From: Icerya purchasi
Taxonomy: Eukaryota > Arthropoda > Insecta > Hemiptera > Monophlebidae
DNA: 64,000 nt
Direction: 5' to 3'
Assembly: GCA_039619475.1 (NCBI GenBank)
Contig: CM077115.1
Location: 158,571,774-158,635,773, forward strand
This document shows positions 12,601 through 22,462 of this stretch, piece by piece. The stretch's first letter is position 1; every line of letters starts with the position of its first letter. Position numbers and translations under genes: made by a program. The notes beneath the pieces were generated by a model. It saw only the letters and a program-made list of their open reading frames with translations, was not told the DNA's origin and did not search any database.

Positions 12601-15600
12601 GAGTAGTTTGTAAAATTTAAATTAAAGAAATTTTACTAATATAAGTTAATAATAAAACAGTGTCTGTAGCAGTTAAGAATGTTATAGCAATTTCGGTGTA
12701 TATGCTTGGAAAGATGTTGTTAAAAATAAAAAGTAAAGTACAAGTAAAATATAGAAAATAAGGAGAAAGAATTATTGAAAAAAAGATTAATTGACGTATT
12801 CCGTTATTAACAACTATGTGACTTACGAATACTGTCTAATTCTGCTGATGGATGACATTTGTCTTCGAAACTCTGGTCAACAAATGTTGCTTCTCATCGC
12901 CACACTAGATAGTTTAAAATTTATTCTAAATACTAATTATCAATTCGCTTGAACATTTTTCTATAAAAAACTAAACCTATAAACTGCAAGTTTTCCGAAA
13001 AAGTCAATTTTTAATTTTGTCACAATGTTGAATCAAATCGAAAAATTTGAAAAAATTTCCGAGTATGGCATACTTTATATTCGCGATGAAATTAAATAAA
13101 ATTGAAAATTTGAAACATGTCACTGTCAGGAGAATAATTTTGAAATTGACATTAAAAGCGTCAACAAAGTTAATATCCAGGAGGTCAGCAAATGGCAAAA
13201 AGGCGCATGTTAATAAATCGTTTTATGGGTATTTTATGTTTTTTTTTCACAGAAATAATGTTATCCGCAATAAAAATAACTTACCGTATTAGAATTGTAG
13301 CCACCTCCAGTGACTGCTCCATGACGTTCGAAGAAAAAGAATGCCGCATCATCCCAACCTCCTTTGCACCCACGTCCACATAAACGACAACAAGTTAGTA
13401 TATGTTGAGCTGAGAATGGGGTTTTTTGTCGTCCTTCTGTTTGAATACAAACATGGTCAGTCAATGTAGCAGCTGGTACCAAAGCCTAAAAAAAAAAAAG
13501 GAAAAGAAATGATTTTATTTTTTGGAAAATATTTCTTCAGCAGTCATCATTTGGTCGATTAGACCAATGTCGTGATCAGGACGACGTCGATTTAATTATT
13601 TTCCGTCCGGATTATCTACTCGATGACAGCCCATCTGAAAACTTAAACCGGTCGCTTCTTTTATTGCATTGGTTCAACGTGCTGATAGTCGACCCCTTAG
13701 TCTCTTTCTCTCCACTTTCGCCTGTATCAACCAACGCTCCATTCCATTTTCTCTGCACATAAGATGTCCAAAATATTTTATCTTCCGAGTAATTAATCGT
13801 TGTGTAGCACCGATTTTTTCTAGTACAGATGCGTTACTTCTCTTTGCGATCCAGGGTATTCTACGAACCCTTTGCCAGCATCCACATCTGGAAACTATCT
13901 ATTCGGTTTATTGAGTTATCTTTTTCAATGTTCAGGTCTTTGTTGCGTATAATAAAAGTGGAGTACATTGAGGTACCAACTAACTTCACTTCTTCTTTGC
14001 AGATCCATCTTTCCGTATATTTTATTGAACCTAGACATAGCGTTCCGAGCGATTTATATACGCCATTTTACTTCTTCTTCTGAGCTAATTCCAGGTACAC
14101 AAAGTTATTTACAGTGTTTGATATCCGGAGAATGTTTTTCTATTTAATTACGTTCGCTCCATCTATTACCGTAATTTCTGGTAACAAATATTTCTGGCGT
14201 TGAAAATAAATTAAACCGATCGACCAAAGTTTTTATCAGAACCGATTAGATGACAATTTACCCGAATTCTGCTTTTAACATGTACATTACCTTTTGCCGA
14301 AAAAACTTTTTGCGCTACTTCGAACTGTTCAAATTAAAAATTTCAGAATATGTTTGCGAACAATATTTGTATATATTTTTCGTGTTTTATCGTAAGTTTA
14401 TTATGTTAGAATTTAAATGTATCAACTCATTTTTGAGTATTGGTGCAGATGTATCGTAATCAATATTTTGAAATTTTACCGGTCCATCGACTACAGTTGC
14501 AAAAAGAATAGTTCGCGAGTAGTCAATACCTAGCAGTTATGGGAGCTCTGGCGTCACAACTCTTCAACTGGTTTTGCAGAAAGCCATTGTACGTGACGTG
14601 CAGCAGTGCACAAATTTAGCCAAACTTTTTTTGTTCAATATTTGAAAGTAACGTGATTTTTTAATTTTTTTTTTTTACGGACTCCAGAAATAATCTAAGC
14701 CTACCTGTTTTCCTGTCCGTCGTATAACGGCAAAATAATTTCTGATTATTGAATAGCATACTGAGGGGAATATTTTGAAAATATTCTTGTTATATTATGG
14801 AAGTTTTATAATGGACTTGGGAGAGGAGATTGGTGTTAATTTTTGGTCCTGAAAAAATGTTCTCGTGTCAGCTTTAAACTCTATCAGCTGGAAGAGGAAG
14901 AACGGCTGAAGTTAGTTTTCTGCGCTGGAAAAATGTATTCGAGATACTTTTTCTGGCGGTAATAGTTCGATTTTGTGGTGCTTATCCCGATTTGAGACTC
15001 TAATGTCAGACTTGCCAGCGTTGCTGCTGAAGTGTAACTTAAACGATATTCAAGAAGAGAAAGACGAAATTATCTTCCAAAATACTATATAATGTTCAAA
15101 CGGTAATCGCTTCTGCTCATCAGACTAAACATGATGTGTTGCTTACATCTGTGTACATTGTAGCGCTTTTTTAGTAACGTTGTTTTTAATTCCCCTTTGA
15201 ATAATTTCAATTGTAAACACTGAATAGTAGAAAAATAAATAGTTAGCTTTTTGGTACAAAAGATGGTAAGAAATATTTTTATTACTTCAGTAATGCGCAT
15301 ATTTCTCTGTCATTGTTTCCCCATCTAACAAATATCGTTCTATTCTCGATCATACAATTCATCGAACGTTTTGGATCGCTCCTCATATATACATATTCAT
15401 ATTACATACATTTATACAACACATTTGTAAGGTCTATATTTTCAAAGACATAATACGGCAACTTTGATTATTTTAAATCCTAAATGCAAACAATGCACCG
15501 TCTTACAACGTACGCTGCAAGTTCGTTTTAGAGTACTTCAATTGCCTGCCAATGGTGAAATAATTAATGTTTCTCGCTTATTTGACTTTTTTCTTCTTTT

Positions 15601-18235
15601 AACTTTGTCATCTTTCTAATAAACGCTCAATAGCTGGAGCGGTAAATGTATCGCATTTTATCGAATTGGAAATAAAACTAAAAATTAAAGAAAAAAAAGC
15701 GTCTTTTTTTTTTTTTTACATCTAGATTTAAAGTGTCGAGTATCGAATGTTTTTAACGGTCTCTGAAAAAAGTAAAAATTATCATTGGCTGAATTTGTAC
15801 GTTTGCGCTAGCGCATGATGGTATGGATGGTTGTGGCACGTAGTATGTAAATGTACGGTAGCAGCGTGCAGAAGGAGAGGGGCGCGAGTGCGTTCACATC
15901 CACAGGCAGATTATTACAAACGTAGGAATAGTATATTTTGGTGGAACTTAGCTATTTACACACAAATTTGAACTCGCGCTGTCGAGGGTGAAGATGTAAG
16001 TTTAATATTTGGAATTTGGGTAGAATACTTGGGCTAGTTTTGAAAATTCGATTGGGTTACCAGACGCCTGCGGTTGAACAAAAGAGGGGGCTTTAGTTAT
16101 TTACGGAGTTTGAGCGAAAAAATTATAAATAAATAAATTACGTTAATTTCGAGTATTGGACAGAAAAAATTTGGTTAAATTTGTGTACTAATGTGTGATG
16201 GCTAGCTTCCTTATTATCGTAGCAATTGAAGGGTTATGACGTCAGAACTCCCAGAGTCGCTAACTATCAATTGTGACGCATTGGAATTTTGAAAACTGTT
16301 CTAAAACCACGCACAGTTGTTACAGTATTGTTACAATTTCGGCTTCATATTAAAATGTTCAAATCAACATTCACCCGAAAAATATTTTCAAATTTTCTTC
16401 AAAGTTTTCATTTCAGCAGAAATTACCGCAAGAAGGATGCAATATATTTATATAAAAAAAAAAAAAAATTAAATTAAAATTTATACCTTTACAGATATAG
16501 ATGAAGTAAAATAAATTCCGTTTCGAAGTGATGCGAAATTAAAATTTTGTAATGTATTAAGTTTGAAATCATTAAGGAGAAAGTAGATGGCGTATTTATT
16601 TCCGACCTTTTTTTCTTTTTTTTTTATATAGATGAAAAAATGGATCAGTGCTGCAGGTATAAAAAAAAAAAATAATAATGGAGAAATGATTGGTTGGTAC
16701 GAACACGGATGCTACGAGCACGGTGCCATCAGACATCGAGAGGTTTATTAAGCTTTAGTGGCCTTTAATAGAACTGTACAAATCGACTACTGACTGCACG
16801 CTCAACCGTATGCGTGTTTGAGCTACATGTGGCTTTTTTATAATTACTTTCTAGATGCTAGGAACTTCCAACCATTTATCTATTTTTCGATGTCAAATTG
16901 TTTCCAATCGTTGAATACGTCTATTTTTTCAGGACTTCAGATCTGTATCTTCCGAAATTAGTTACCGGTTTTATAGTTCATATTTTTTCGAATTCGGTAG
17001 TGAACGTGATCGTAGAATTACGATTTATAAAAGACAGTAAACCGAGTTCTATAATTTAAACTTGACTCTTGGACCGTAATGATCTTGGTATGGTTTACTG
17101 AAATTACAATGTATTGAACCTTCTTTTTTTTTTTTTTCTTTTTCAAGGGTGGATTAAATATTGATTACGAACACTCTTTCCCAAGTAATTTAAGATGGTC
17201 TATCATAACACTTAGTAATTGTGTTTAAAAATAACTTCTTCGAGTATTCGATTAATTCACGCTAAAAAATGAAATGTTTTTGATAATGTAAATCGTGTAA
17301 TTTTAAGAAATTAAAAGTTAAATTATTGAAGTAGAAAGTAATTTTAAATAATCTGAATTTTTACCTTGCTCATATACGACAGCTAGTTATAACAGCCAGC
17401 GAACCTCAGTGCTACTTAAACGGCGTGATCAAACTCAGGTGACGTAATCCGCGAGGTAAAGTACAACTATATAGTTAATTCTAATTTCTAAATTTTGAAT
17501 TGTTTCAATTTATAAATGTGGGAAACAAAAATTACCGACTCGCTCCGTTGATTTAATTCTATTCTTAACTAACTGACCTGTTTAAATGGCCAATGGTTCG
17601 AAATTAAACGAAATCTACTATATAGTATCAATGATTACCCATGCCGATCTGCAATTTCCTTGATTATAAACGGTGCCAATTGTTGGACAGTTTTTGTATT
17701 TTTCCCTTAAGTCAAGGTTACCTGGGAGGTCGTCTGACTCAATGATCGGTGTGTTACGTGGTTTAAATGTGTGACGTCTCTCTGATCCAACCAAATTTAG
17801 CATTTCTTCCCAACTAAGGTCGTGTCCAAAGTTATCTCCAGCCTGTTTAATGAAAGAGAAATTTGATACATTTCCGATACATTTTAAATCATGCAATACA
17901 ATTTTATTGATAATAATAATTTAAAAAAATTAGAATTCTTGTAAATAACAGAAAAGTTTATATACATATACATACCCATACACGCACACATATAGTATAT
18001 GTTGTAATGGTACTTGCTGTTGCTAACCTAACAATTTTGTTTTGTCCAGGGATGCCACTGCGGATTTACTTCCGCGGAATTAAAAATTTTATTTTTATTT
18101 ATTATTAGACTGGAAATGATAACATAGAATCTACTTAGCAAAACATCCCCGAAAACATATGAGTTGCACGCTATCTGCTGTCCCAAGAGTTGCGACGATG
18201 ACAACGAATGGTGACGATGGTAAAATAATAATAAT

Positions 18236-18271
<36 letters not shown>

Positions 18272-21219
18272 TTTATATATTAGATTTCTTAAGAAAATTT
18301 AATTTTGTTTTAGTCGAGGAAGCAGTGCTTTTTTGAGTCAAAATAATGGCTCTTCAGTGCGGTGGCAACTGTGAAATTATTATTATCAGAGCTAATAGAT
18401 ATTTATGAGAAGTTCAATGCAATATGTCACAATAATTCGTATTAATGCTGATAAAATGCTGCAGAAGTGCTTGCCTTTTTGTATTCAAAATATGTTATTT
18501 TAGCGCTTTTTTTCCTAAAAACGCTTACTATCCATCCAAAAAATGCTTGCTTCTTTGTGAAAATATTATTGCTTATTATAAACTGAGCAGGTTTTACTTA
18601 AAGCAATGTTTTTACCGCAAAATTAACTATATTTTTTTTTTAAATCACAGCGAAATGATGATTGCTAATAATGAATATCGGTTATTTCTACACTTGCTTT
18701 GTATAGAAGTAGAAATAAGTTTTGCTGATCGCTGTTTACGTGTTTTCATATATTATAGAGTTGACAAGAATACCATACAAAAATCTGCCATGTAATTACA
18801 TTTGGCAGATTTAGTTCATTGTGAACCTTAACTTCACAATCCTCGACGCCCTCTCATGGGACTTACTTTACTTTAGCTCCTCAATGATCTTGTACGATAC
18901 GCTTGTCGTAAAGTAAATACATTATGAGTTATTAAATTAATTCTTCTTGATTCACTATAGATTAAACATCTCGTGCACAACCGCAGATTCATTTGTGATC
19001 CTTTTTGACTGCATTTACAACGAAACAAGTATGCATATACGAATTAGCACAGAAACATGTTGTGTGACCATGCTGATTTTTATATTACGTATACAATAGT
19101 TGTTCCAAAAAAAATGAGAGTTCGTTTTGATACGGCATACAAAATTACTTACCTATCCGCCGATGAAGTAGTACTATAAAATAGTTTATCAGCTCTCGGT
19201 AGAGTCGCACTGTGTGTGGTACAACAATTTGCCGCTTTATTATGGATGTTTGAATAAAGGTAGAAGCGGTCGAACATTGTAGGCTTTAATATCATTTAGA
19301 ATTACTGATCAACAATGAGCGTTAGCAAGTTTGCAACTGATTATACATTCAGTTTGGTCTGTCTTGTAACCATGGCATTTTGTGTGAAAATGGCCATTAA
19401 AACAGAGAAACGCTGTACTATCAAATTTTTGTACACTATAGACTGTGATGATGTTAAAAGAAGCCTACTGTACCGAATGTTTTGGGTGGTCGGTTGAGAA
19501 CTTTTTCTGACACAATGCATTTGGTCTTGAGTTCGTGGCACTTTTCCACAGAGCGGACGTTCTTCAACGACACGTTCCACGGAAAATGTAAATACGATAA
19601 CGGTATATTCATGAAGATTGACATTTATCATGGCTGATGTTCTGAAAAATTCGGTTACCGAATTTTGAAACACGAACTGCAAATGTGTCCAACTTGGGTC
19701 ACGTATTTCCTTACAGGAGAGCAAATGCGCGTGCAAAGTTGCAACGAATGGCTTAAAATGATACGGAAGAATCGGAATTATCCACAAAAATGCGGTACCG
19801 CCGACGAAAGTTGGGTGCGCTATATATTGATTGACCCTTTCACCTGTCAAGAAAGTGCAAATGTGTTCAACTTGGGAAGATCAAAAAGATATGACAGGTC
19901 ACATTGCCGCTGTAAACGTAATGCTGATTGCGTTTTTCGATTAGCATTTTTCTCTCAACAATCGGGAACGCTCTCCATTATCGCAACGTTCTCCAAACTT
20001 TGCGGAAACAATTACGACGAACGAACAGATAAAATGTGCCGATGGACAATGGTAGGGCTTCTGACTACTCTGTTCAGCTTTACAGTAAGAAAAACCGTAA
20101 ATTCATTTAAAAGTGAGATATCATTTTAATTTATGAGAAAGGGACGAAAGATAGAGTGGAAAATACCGCCCAATAAAGTTTTACCGCGTCTAAAATATTT
20201 TCTAAAGTCCTAATAATTATTAGGCTCAAACAGATTTTTTTCAACGATTAATTTAAACGTTTATAGCGAAGCGAGGAGGCTTTATCGGTAGTTGGATTGT
20301 TTTACAATTCTAAAGACAGGTAAGTAACTAATTCGCTGTATCGAAGCAAACTATTAGTGCTTTCGAGACATCCATTGTACATACTCGTAATAAGAATATA
20401 CGCTGGTTTGCCAATTCACCATAAGAGGGTAAGTTATTTGGTTTTGGCACGTAATACATGAAGTATTAGTATATACATGCTTCATAACAGTGGATATACG
20501 GTGAGCTAGTAACTAGTGTAATTTAACGAATTTCATAATGTAATTTTACACCATGTACAAATACGTGCATATACATTAGCAGGTGAATAAACAAGTGCAG
20601 CAGTTTGATATCATTGACAAGTTGAATTCAACTTGGCTCTTTTAAGAAGAATAATCCGTAGTAGTATACTATTCAGTTTGAATTAACTTATGATAGAATA
20701 ACGTTCAAACATTAATTTATATTTTTTAAAAAGAACACCACACCAGTAAAACTTAATATTTTACAAAGGTTACCGATACTTACCTTGCTCCAGAACGTTA
20801 ACGCCTATTTAGTAAAATAGTTGTGTTTGGCTAGTTATCATGTCTGAATACATAAATAAGGAAGTCTGGCACATGTTAGAACAAACAGTTTTAATTGATA
20901 AAGAGAATTTTAATATAATACTGCGTGAGTAATGGCATAAGTATGCTGTGGACAATTCTGATACATACAGAGCAATTACAGTAGTAGAATTAGAGCGATT
21001 TTTAAAAATAAACAAAAATTTCAACCTATGACTAACAGAAAATAAGTTATCATTACCTTGTGTTTGTATATTGTTATCCTACTGTTAGGAATATCATCAA
21101 TGATGGAAATAGAGATAAAAGAGGATACAACATATAAAGTTGATGCAGTGTTCATGAATGTATCTATATTGGGGTTAGTTGCTTGATTGAGTCTGAATAG
21201 TTCCAAAATCATGTTGTTT

Positions 21220-21275
<56 letters not shown>

Positions 21276-21637
21276 ACACAGTTATTTACCGCTCAAGATA
21301 AATTGAGATAAAAAAAATTCAACAAAGATGATGAAACGAGGTGGTCATTAACTCATAAGAAATGATCAGTACAATCATTTCCCTTAATATCTTTTACAAT
21401 AAAGATTTATTTAATAATTTTTTTTGAAATATTATAGAATAATATTAACATACATAATATATGTATATTAAATAAAAAGAAAAAAAGAAAAAAGTTAGTA
21501 CTCACCGTCCATGATAAATTTTGGGAATTGATTTCACTTATGTAATCTAAACTTCCATAGTAATTATAGAGGCTGCCCAAATTTCCGGTTATTTGCATTG
21601 CCAGACATAATAAAATGTACGTTTTCGTTTCTGCCAT
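431..21637 (-). CDS. Cathepsin B-like cysteine protease paralogue, catalytic Cys replaced (six exons)
   Basis: The coding sequence joins 21637-21506, 17842-17639, 13485-13285, 11336-11180, 7261-7148 and 645-431, totalling 1023 bases and encoding 340 residues, the usual length for cathepsin B. Every junction is GT/AG and frame is kept throughout. In order the protein has a signal peptide, a short propeptide, and a papain-fold (C1A) mature domain from about L83 (LPGNLDLREKY matches the family's LPASFDAREQW). The oxyanion Gln (Q105), catalytic His (H283, GHQCIKIIGYG) and Asn (N304, NTWGDKWGD) are present. The nucleophile is not: the family's QGSCGSCW reads QGNCRSAW, putting Ala at residue 111. 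The occluding loop lacks its His pair. Active cathepsin B is a lysosomal or gut endopeptidase and dipeptidyl-carboxypeptidase; this one should bind but not cleave. Inactive cathepsin B paralogues are known in aphids. Introns of 1.9-6.5 kb are full of transposons. A recent pseudogene is the alternative, but no frame damage is seen. Confidence 0.93.
1718..2074 (+). mobile_element. tRNA-derived SINE, family A, copy 1
   Basis: The head TCGTCGCGATAGCCTAGTTG contains a perfect pol III A box (TAGCCTAGTTG), with a B-box-like GGTTCGATCTC about 40 bases on. A tRNA-unrelated body follows (ATTACAAAAATTAAATAAATA, then GTCACGTGGAAGGCAATGGC). The element is bracketed by AGTATCAAAAAAG (1705-1717) and AGTATCAAAAAG (2075-2086), a target-site duplication lying within the RTE fragment. 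Related copies occur at 56066, 56352 and 52513. Confidence 0.82.
2087..2753 (+). mobile_element. 5'-truncated RTE-like LINE, C-terminal RT region
   Basis: Two overlapping frames together give VNEFSYFGSIVTSDGRITKDIRRRIALVK...FVKSFIWSVALYGAE then ETWTI...AFEMWCWRRMLKILWT and RRSKGRPRFRYMDQI. This is the RT thumb and C-terminal region common in arthropod RTE-like LINEs. At least one frameshift (near 2345) splits it. It is flanked by an 80-bp direct repeat of Jockey sequence (1618-1700 and 2754-2832) and ends in a GAAGAAG tail. Confidence 0.78.
2754..3460 (+). pseudogene. Jockey-type LINE ORF1 (gag-like) remnant
   Basis: Across shifting frames one reads PPPIMVKNV...NFTEF, then KVLKAKKPIITTHIHANEDKPLLRVVLRNLQ, AAEENGFQV, and a broken zinc-knuckle segment with IQCKRRQLFGHSVNYC. 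This is the order seen in Jockey ORF1 proteins, which coat the element RNA. Premature stops follow LRNLQ (3021-3023), and one or more frameshifts occur near 2810. Confidence 0.72.
3820..6530 (+). pseudogene. Jockey-type LINE ORF2 (endonuclease / reverse transcriptase) remnant
   Basis: The endonuclease part reads VDVAIITETHLT...IPGY...HPDGT.HGGT and later TILSPM.ATYW, VLDFY, CEIKIDLSSDHVPV (4161-4484), the APE-type fold with its terminal SDH. The RT part reads AVFLDVKQTFDRVWH, SVPQ.SLLGP and TFADDIAL (the catalytic DD is present), at 4864-5150. Between linker and RT, at about 4781, the text jumps straight to the region just before the first Asp, so the first RT motifs are deleted. After the nested RTE it resumes at VNSVKYLGKHSDRRLIW (6035) and ends in RRLKRRWTRDVL-like sequence. 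Confidence 0.8.
5324..6030 (-). mobile_element. RTE-like LINE inserted antisense into the Jockey ORF2
   Basis: On the minus strand it reads KAKTKIMIVDRLENNRPTIREI, then FTYLGSIV..., VNSLVFSVFLYSAETWS, DALEMWCWRRMLHVPWT, GHVIRANNLETLLVQGKVNGKASRGRAPIRWTDAV and DTPTWGK. It ends in a (GAT)n tail at 5324-5340, the microsatellite-type 3' end typical of RTE elements. The longest open piece is 151 codons (5790-5335). Jockey ORF2 is continuous on either side, so this insertion is younger than the Jockey copy. Confidence 0.83.
7148..7261 (-). CDS. Cathepsin B-like exon 5
   Basis: This exon is 114 bases long with acceptor TTTCAG|TCAAAG and donor TCCG|GTAAGT, phase 1 at both ends. It encodes residues 232-270. 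ILANKGPLETSFEVYSDFIHYKSG corresponds closely to the family's IxxNGPVExxFxVYxDFLxYKSG, the strand and loop preceding the catalytic His. Confidence 0.92.
7262..8289. other. Intron 4, unassigned part
   Basis: AT-rich intron with a short (TA)n run at about 7620-7638. Several short open frames exist, but none shows family features. Nothing else recognised. Confidence 0.5.
8290..10855 (+). mobile_element. CT-rich RNase H-bearing LINE, copy A (broken)
   Basis: The linker PWWDADC...FCTSSSRRTPFSHIWKMARAL (from about 8390) leads into RT motifs LLRASLNKSFNSAPGTDCISFLILKNF, ASGLRKLLESMLNGRLVWWLE and RGLPQGS, then RT thumb pieces. A damaged RNase H end (FLRIPGGRAGIEG near 10560) and a C-terminal family tail follow. 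The catalytic YADD site is not recognisable (VLYSTSNN). The sense strand is strikingly C+T rich, giving Ser/Phe/Leu-rich protein. It lies within intron 4, antisense to the host gene. Confidence 0.75.
10856..11179. other. Intron 4, unassigned 3' part
   Basis: AT-rich sequence between a LINE copy and exon 4; I see nothing in it. Confidence 0.5.
11180..11336 (-). CDS. Cathepsin B-like exon 4 (occluding loop, His pair missing)
   Basis: This exon has 52 codons plus one base (residues 180-231), with acceptor TTTCAG|GGTTGT and donor AAAA|GTAATT, phase 1. GCHPYTIAPC matches GCRPYxIPPC, and ETPKCRIKC matches DTPKCxKxC, so this is the occluding-loop exon that is unique to cathepsin B. In active enzymes two adjacent His residues follow the loop's first Cys and give carboxypeptidase activity. 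Here the equivalent residues are Phe-Ser (CDFS). The loop cysteines themselves are kept. Confidence 0.92.
11640..11735 (-). mobile_element. tRNA-like SINE head, family C
   Basis: The minus strand reads GGAGCGCAGTTGGTTAATTG (A-box-like), then CAGTTCGATTCCGCTGCCGC (B-box-like), followed by an AT-rich body. It is tRNA-like without a plausible complete cloverleaf, so it is called a SINE and not a tRNA. A similar B-box plus body occurs on the minus strand at 60897-60985. Confidence 0.5.
12259..12328. repeat. Pyrimidine tandem duplication with poly-T
   Basis: The unit CTTTTCTTTCCCTG plus a T run is repeated twice, followed by further T/C tract. It is low complexity within intron 3 and could be the pyrimidine remnant of an inverted retroposon tail. 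Confidence 0.6.
13285..13485 (-). CDS. Cathepsin B-like exon 3
   Basis: This exon has 67 codons (residues 113-179), phase 0 at both ends (TTTAG|GCTTTG and ACG|GTAAGT). It begins ALVPAATLTDHVC, aligning with the family's AFGAVEAxSDRxC helix. It then carries SAQHILTCC and CGRGCKGGW, the cathepsin B cysteine cluster (family SAEDLLTCC...CGDGCNGGY), here one residue shorter between the cysteine pairs. It ends in TGGGYNSNT, equivalent to SGGLYxSHV. Confidence 0.93.
13545..14260 (-). mobile_element. RTE-like LINE relic, C-terminal RT region
   Basis: Minus-strand reading across several frames gives NFVYL...EVKWRI, RIDSFQMW, RKIKYFGHLMCRENGMERWLIQAKVERKRLRGRLSARW and IKEATGLSF-like sequence. This matches the same protein region seen in the RTE copies at 2087 and 5324, but it is more decayed. 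It lies in intron 2 and is sense relative to the host gene. The 3' boundary is approximate. Confidence 0.7.
14261..17638. other. Intron 2, mostly anonymous
   Basis: Apart from the inverted repeat at 14548/16262 and A or T runs (15700, 16450, 17125) I find no coding or repeat identity. Confidence 0.5.
14548..16262. repeat. Imperfect inverted repeat 1.7 kb apart
   Basis: GGGAGCTCTGGCGTCACAAC at 14550 matches, on the opposite strand, GGGAGTTCTGACGTCATAAC ending near 16240. Similarity extends to about 40 bases per side. The span holds no readable coding sequence. It may be the termini of a decayed DNA transposon, but no target duplication was found. Confidence 0.4.
17639..17842 (-). CDS. Cathepsin B-like exon 2 (propeptide and mutated active-site loop)
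   Basis: This exon has 68 codons (residues 45-112), with acceptor AAACAG|GCTGG and donor TGG|GTAATC, both phase 0. It starts AGDNFG, the conserved propeptide segment, and continues through the mature N-terminus LPGNLDLREKYKNCPTI. It ends in QGNCRSAW, where active enzymes have QGSCGSCW. The nucleophile codon is GCA (Ala). Since Cys codons are TGT or TGC, the change needs at least two substitutions, so a single read error cannot explain it. The neighbouring Gly is Arg. The exon boundary falls right after the active-site Trp. Confidence 0.92.
18240..18269. repeat. (TA)n microsatellite
   Basis: A run of about 15 TA units directly preceded by an ATA repeat; intron 1 of the cathepsin B-like gene. 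Confidence 0.9.
18808..18880 (+). mobile_element. SINE family B, 3' tail fragment
   Basis: It reads CATTGTGAACCTTAACTTCACAATCCTCGACGCCCTCTCATGGGACTTACTTTACT in segments. This is the 3' tail of the SINE at 22213-22462 (CACAATCCCCGACGCCCTG ... GGGACTTATTTTACTTAC). Its head is missing. Confidence 0.65.
19310..19990 (+). pseudogene. Mariner-like transposase relic
   Basis: A 154-codon open piece (19665-20129) includes LTGEQMRVQSCNEWLKMIRKNRNYPQK followed by ADESWVRY and IDPFTCQES. This resembles the mariner transposase pattern (EQK..R...C...L..I...P.FL.K...GDESWVY.YDP.TK.QS), including the second catalytic Asp in DESW. Upstream, KTEKRCTIKFLYTID may be the N-terminal helix-turn-helix. No terminal repeats were found. 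It lies in intron 1, antisense to the host gene. Confidence 0.55.
20130..21225. other. Intron 1, unassigned part
   Basis: AT-rich intron between the mariner-like relic and a (TA)n tract, with only chance-length open frames on both strands. Nothing recognised. Confidence 0.5.
21226..21273. repeat. (TA)n microsatellite
   Basis: About 24 uninterrupted TA units in intron 1. Confidence 0.95.
21506..21637 (-). CDS. Cathepsin B-like exon 1 (signal peptide and start of propeptide)
   Basis: This exon has 44 codons from an ATG at 21637. Residues 7-16 (YILLCLAMQI) form a short hydrophobic core typical of a signal peptide. The exon then ends with DYISEINSQNLSWT, which matches the start of the cathepsin B propeptide (family pattern ...VNKxNTTWxAG). 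The donor is ACG|GTGAGT at 21505, phase 0. The start is chosen because it places a signal peptide directly ahead of the propeptide and follows a TATA-like box at a sensible distance. Confidence 0.88.
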
Positions 21638-21693
21638 TCTATTAATGTGAATAAATAGCGAAATAAATACTAGCGTATAAATAAAGGTATACG

Positions 21694-21704
21694 TATTTTA
21701 TATA
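21694..21704 (-). promoter_or_regulatory. Candidate TATA box of the cathepsin B-like gene
   Basis: Read on the minus strand this is TATATAAAATA, lying 57-67 bases before the ATG at 21637. Transcription starting about 30 bases downstream would give a leader of about 30 bases. This is position and motif only; AT-rich DNA makes chance matches common, and an upstream non-coding exon cannot be excluded. Confidence 0.4.
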
Positions 21705-22212
21705 CGGTTTATTTGGCTCTTATCACTCATTGTATCTAAGAAATATCTCGAGAAAATCATTCCGACACGTTTGATCTTTTTAAAAAGATTTAGCAGCGCG
21801 CACAGAAGACGAATACACTTCACCCTATTTGGAGGTGAAAGGGAATTCCTGCTGCCTAAACAATTACGTATTTAAGTAATAGTTTTCGGCATTCAGTTAA
21901 AACTGAAATCCGTTAAACGAGTGAAAAGTATCCCCCAGAAGCTGGGCCCTATCTGAAGGCGGGTTTTCAGGGTTGTTCTGCAAAATAATAACTGCTTGAA
22001 TTAAATGAAATTCGGAATAAATTTATTTTTTTTTCAATTTTTGACAAAAAGAAAGAATTATTATATTTGTTATTATTAACATATTATATTTATATATTTA
22101 ACAAACAGTATGAACAAAAAATCTTCATTAAAAGGAAAGAAAACTGAAATTTTTATGAATTCTATGGAAACGACTGTTTTTTATTTGTTTTTATTGTAGT
22201 GTTCAAATATTG

Positions 22213-22462
22213 CAGGCAGGGTGGTTAAAGTGCTCGGATACCAAATTATAGGTCACGGCTTCGAGACTTGTCTCGTCCCGGATTCAAGTCGCTCCCAAGT
22301 TTACCCAGCCTGAAATAATCGGGTACCAGAGAAATCCGGGAAAAAGGAACTGGTCCCCTTACTATCATTAGCGTCGTTGGGCTTAATACATTGTGAAACT
22401 AAACTTCACAATCCCCGACGCCCTGTCAAGGGTGTATGGGACTTATTTTACTTACTTTACTA
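22213..22462 (+). mobile_element. tRNA-derived SINE, family B, intact copy with target duplication
   Basis: The head AGGGTGGTTAAAGTGCTCGG resembles a tRNA A-box region, and CCCGGATTCAAGTCGC supplies a B box. The body ends ...CCCCGACGCCCTGTCAAGGG and GGGACTTATTTTACTTAC. Exact 9-bp repeats CAAATATTG flank it at 22204-22212 and 22463-22471. This is the reference copy for the family in this window; others are at 18808, 36318, 42385 and 50855/51525. Confidence 0.85.

Noticed and set aside
18445..18795. 116-codon plus-strand frame in intron 1
   Set aside because: Low-complexity residues (Tyr/Phe/Cys/Lys), no domain and no splice context; AT-rich chance frame.
19089..19125. Possible terminal repeat of the mariner-like relic
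   Set aside because: No inverted counterpart was found downstream of 19990.
19341..19850. 169-codon minus-strand open frame
   Set aside because: It lies opposite the mariner-like text, has no recognisable domain, and its composition fits a shadow frame.
431..21637. Cathepsin B-like gene as a processed or decayed pseudogene
   Set aside because: It has introns with correct phases, GT/AG at every junction, no premature stop and a family-normal length.
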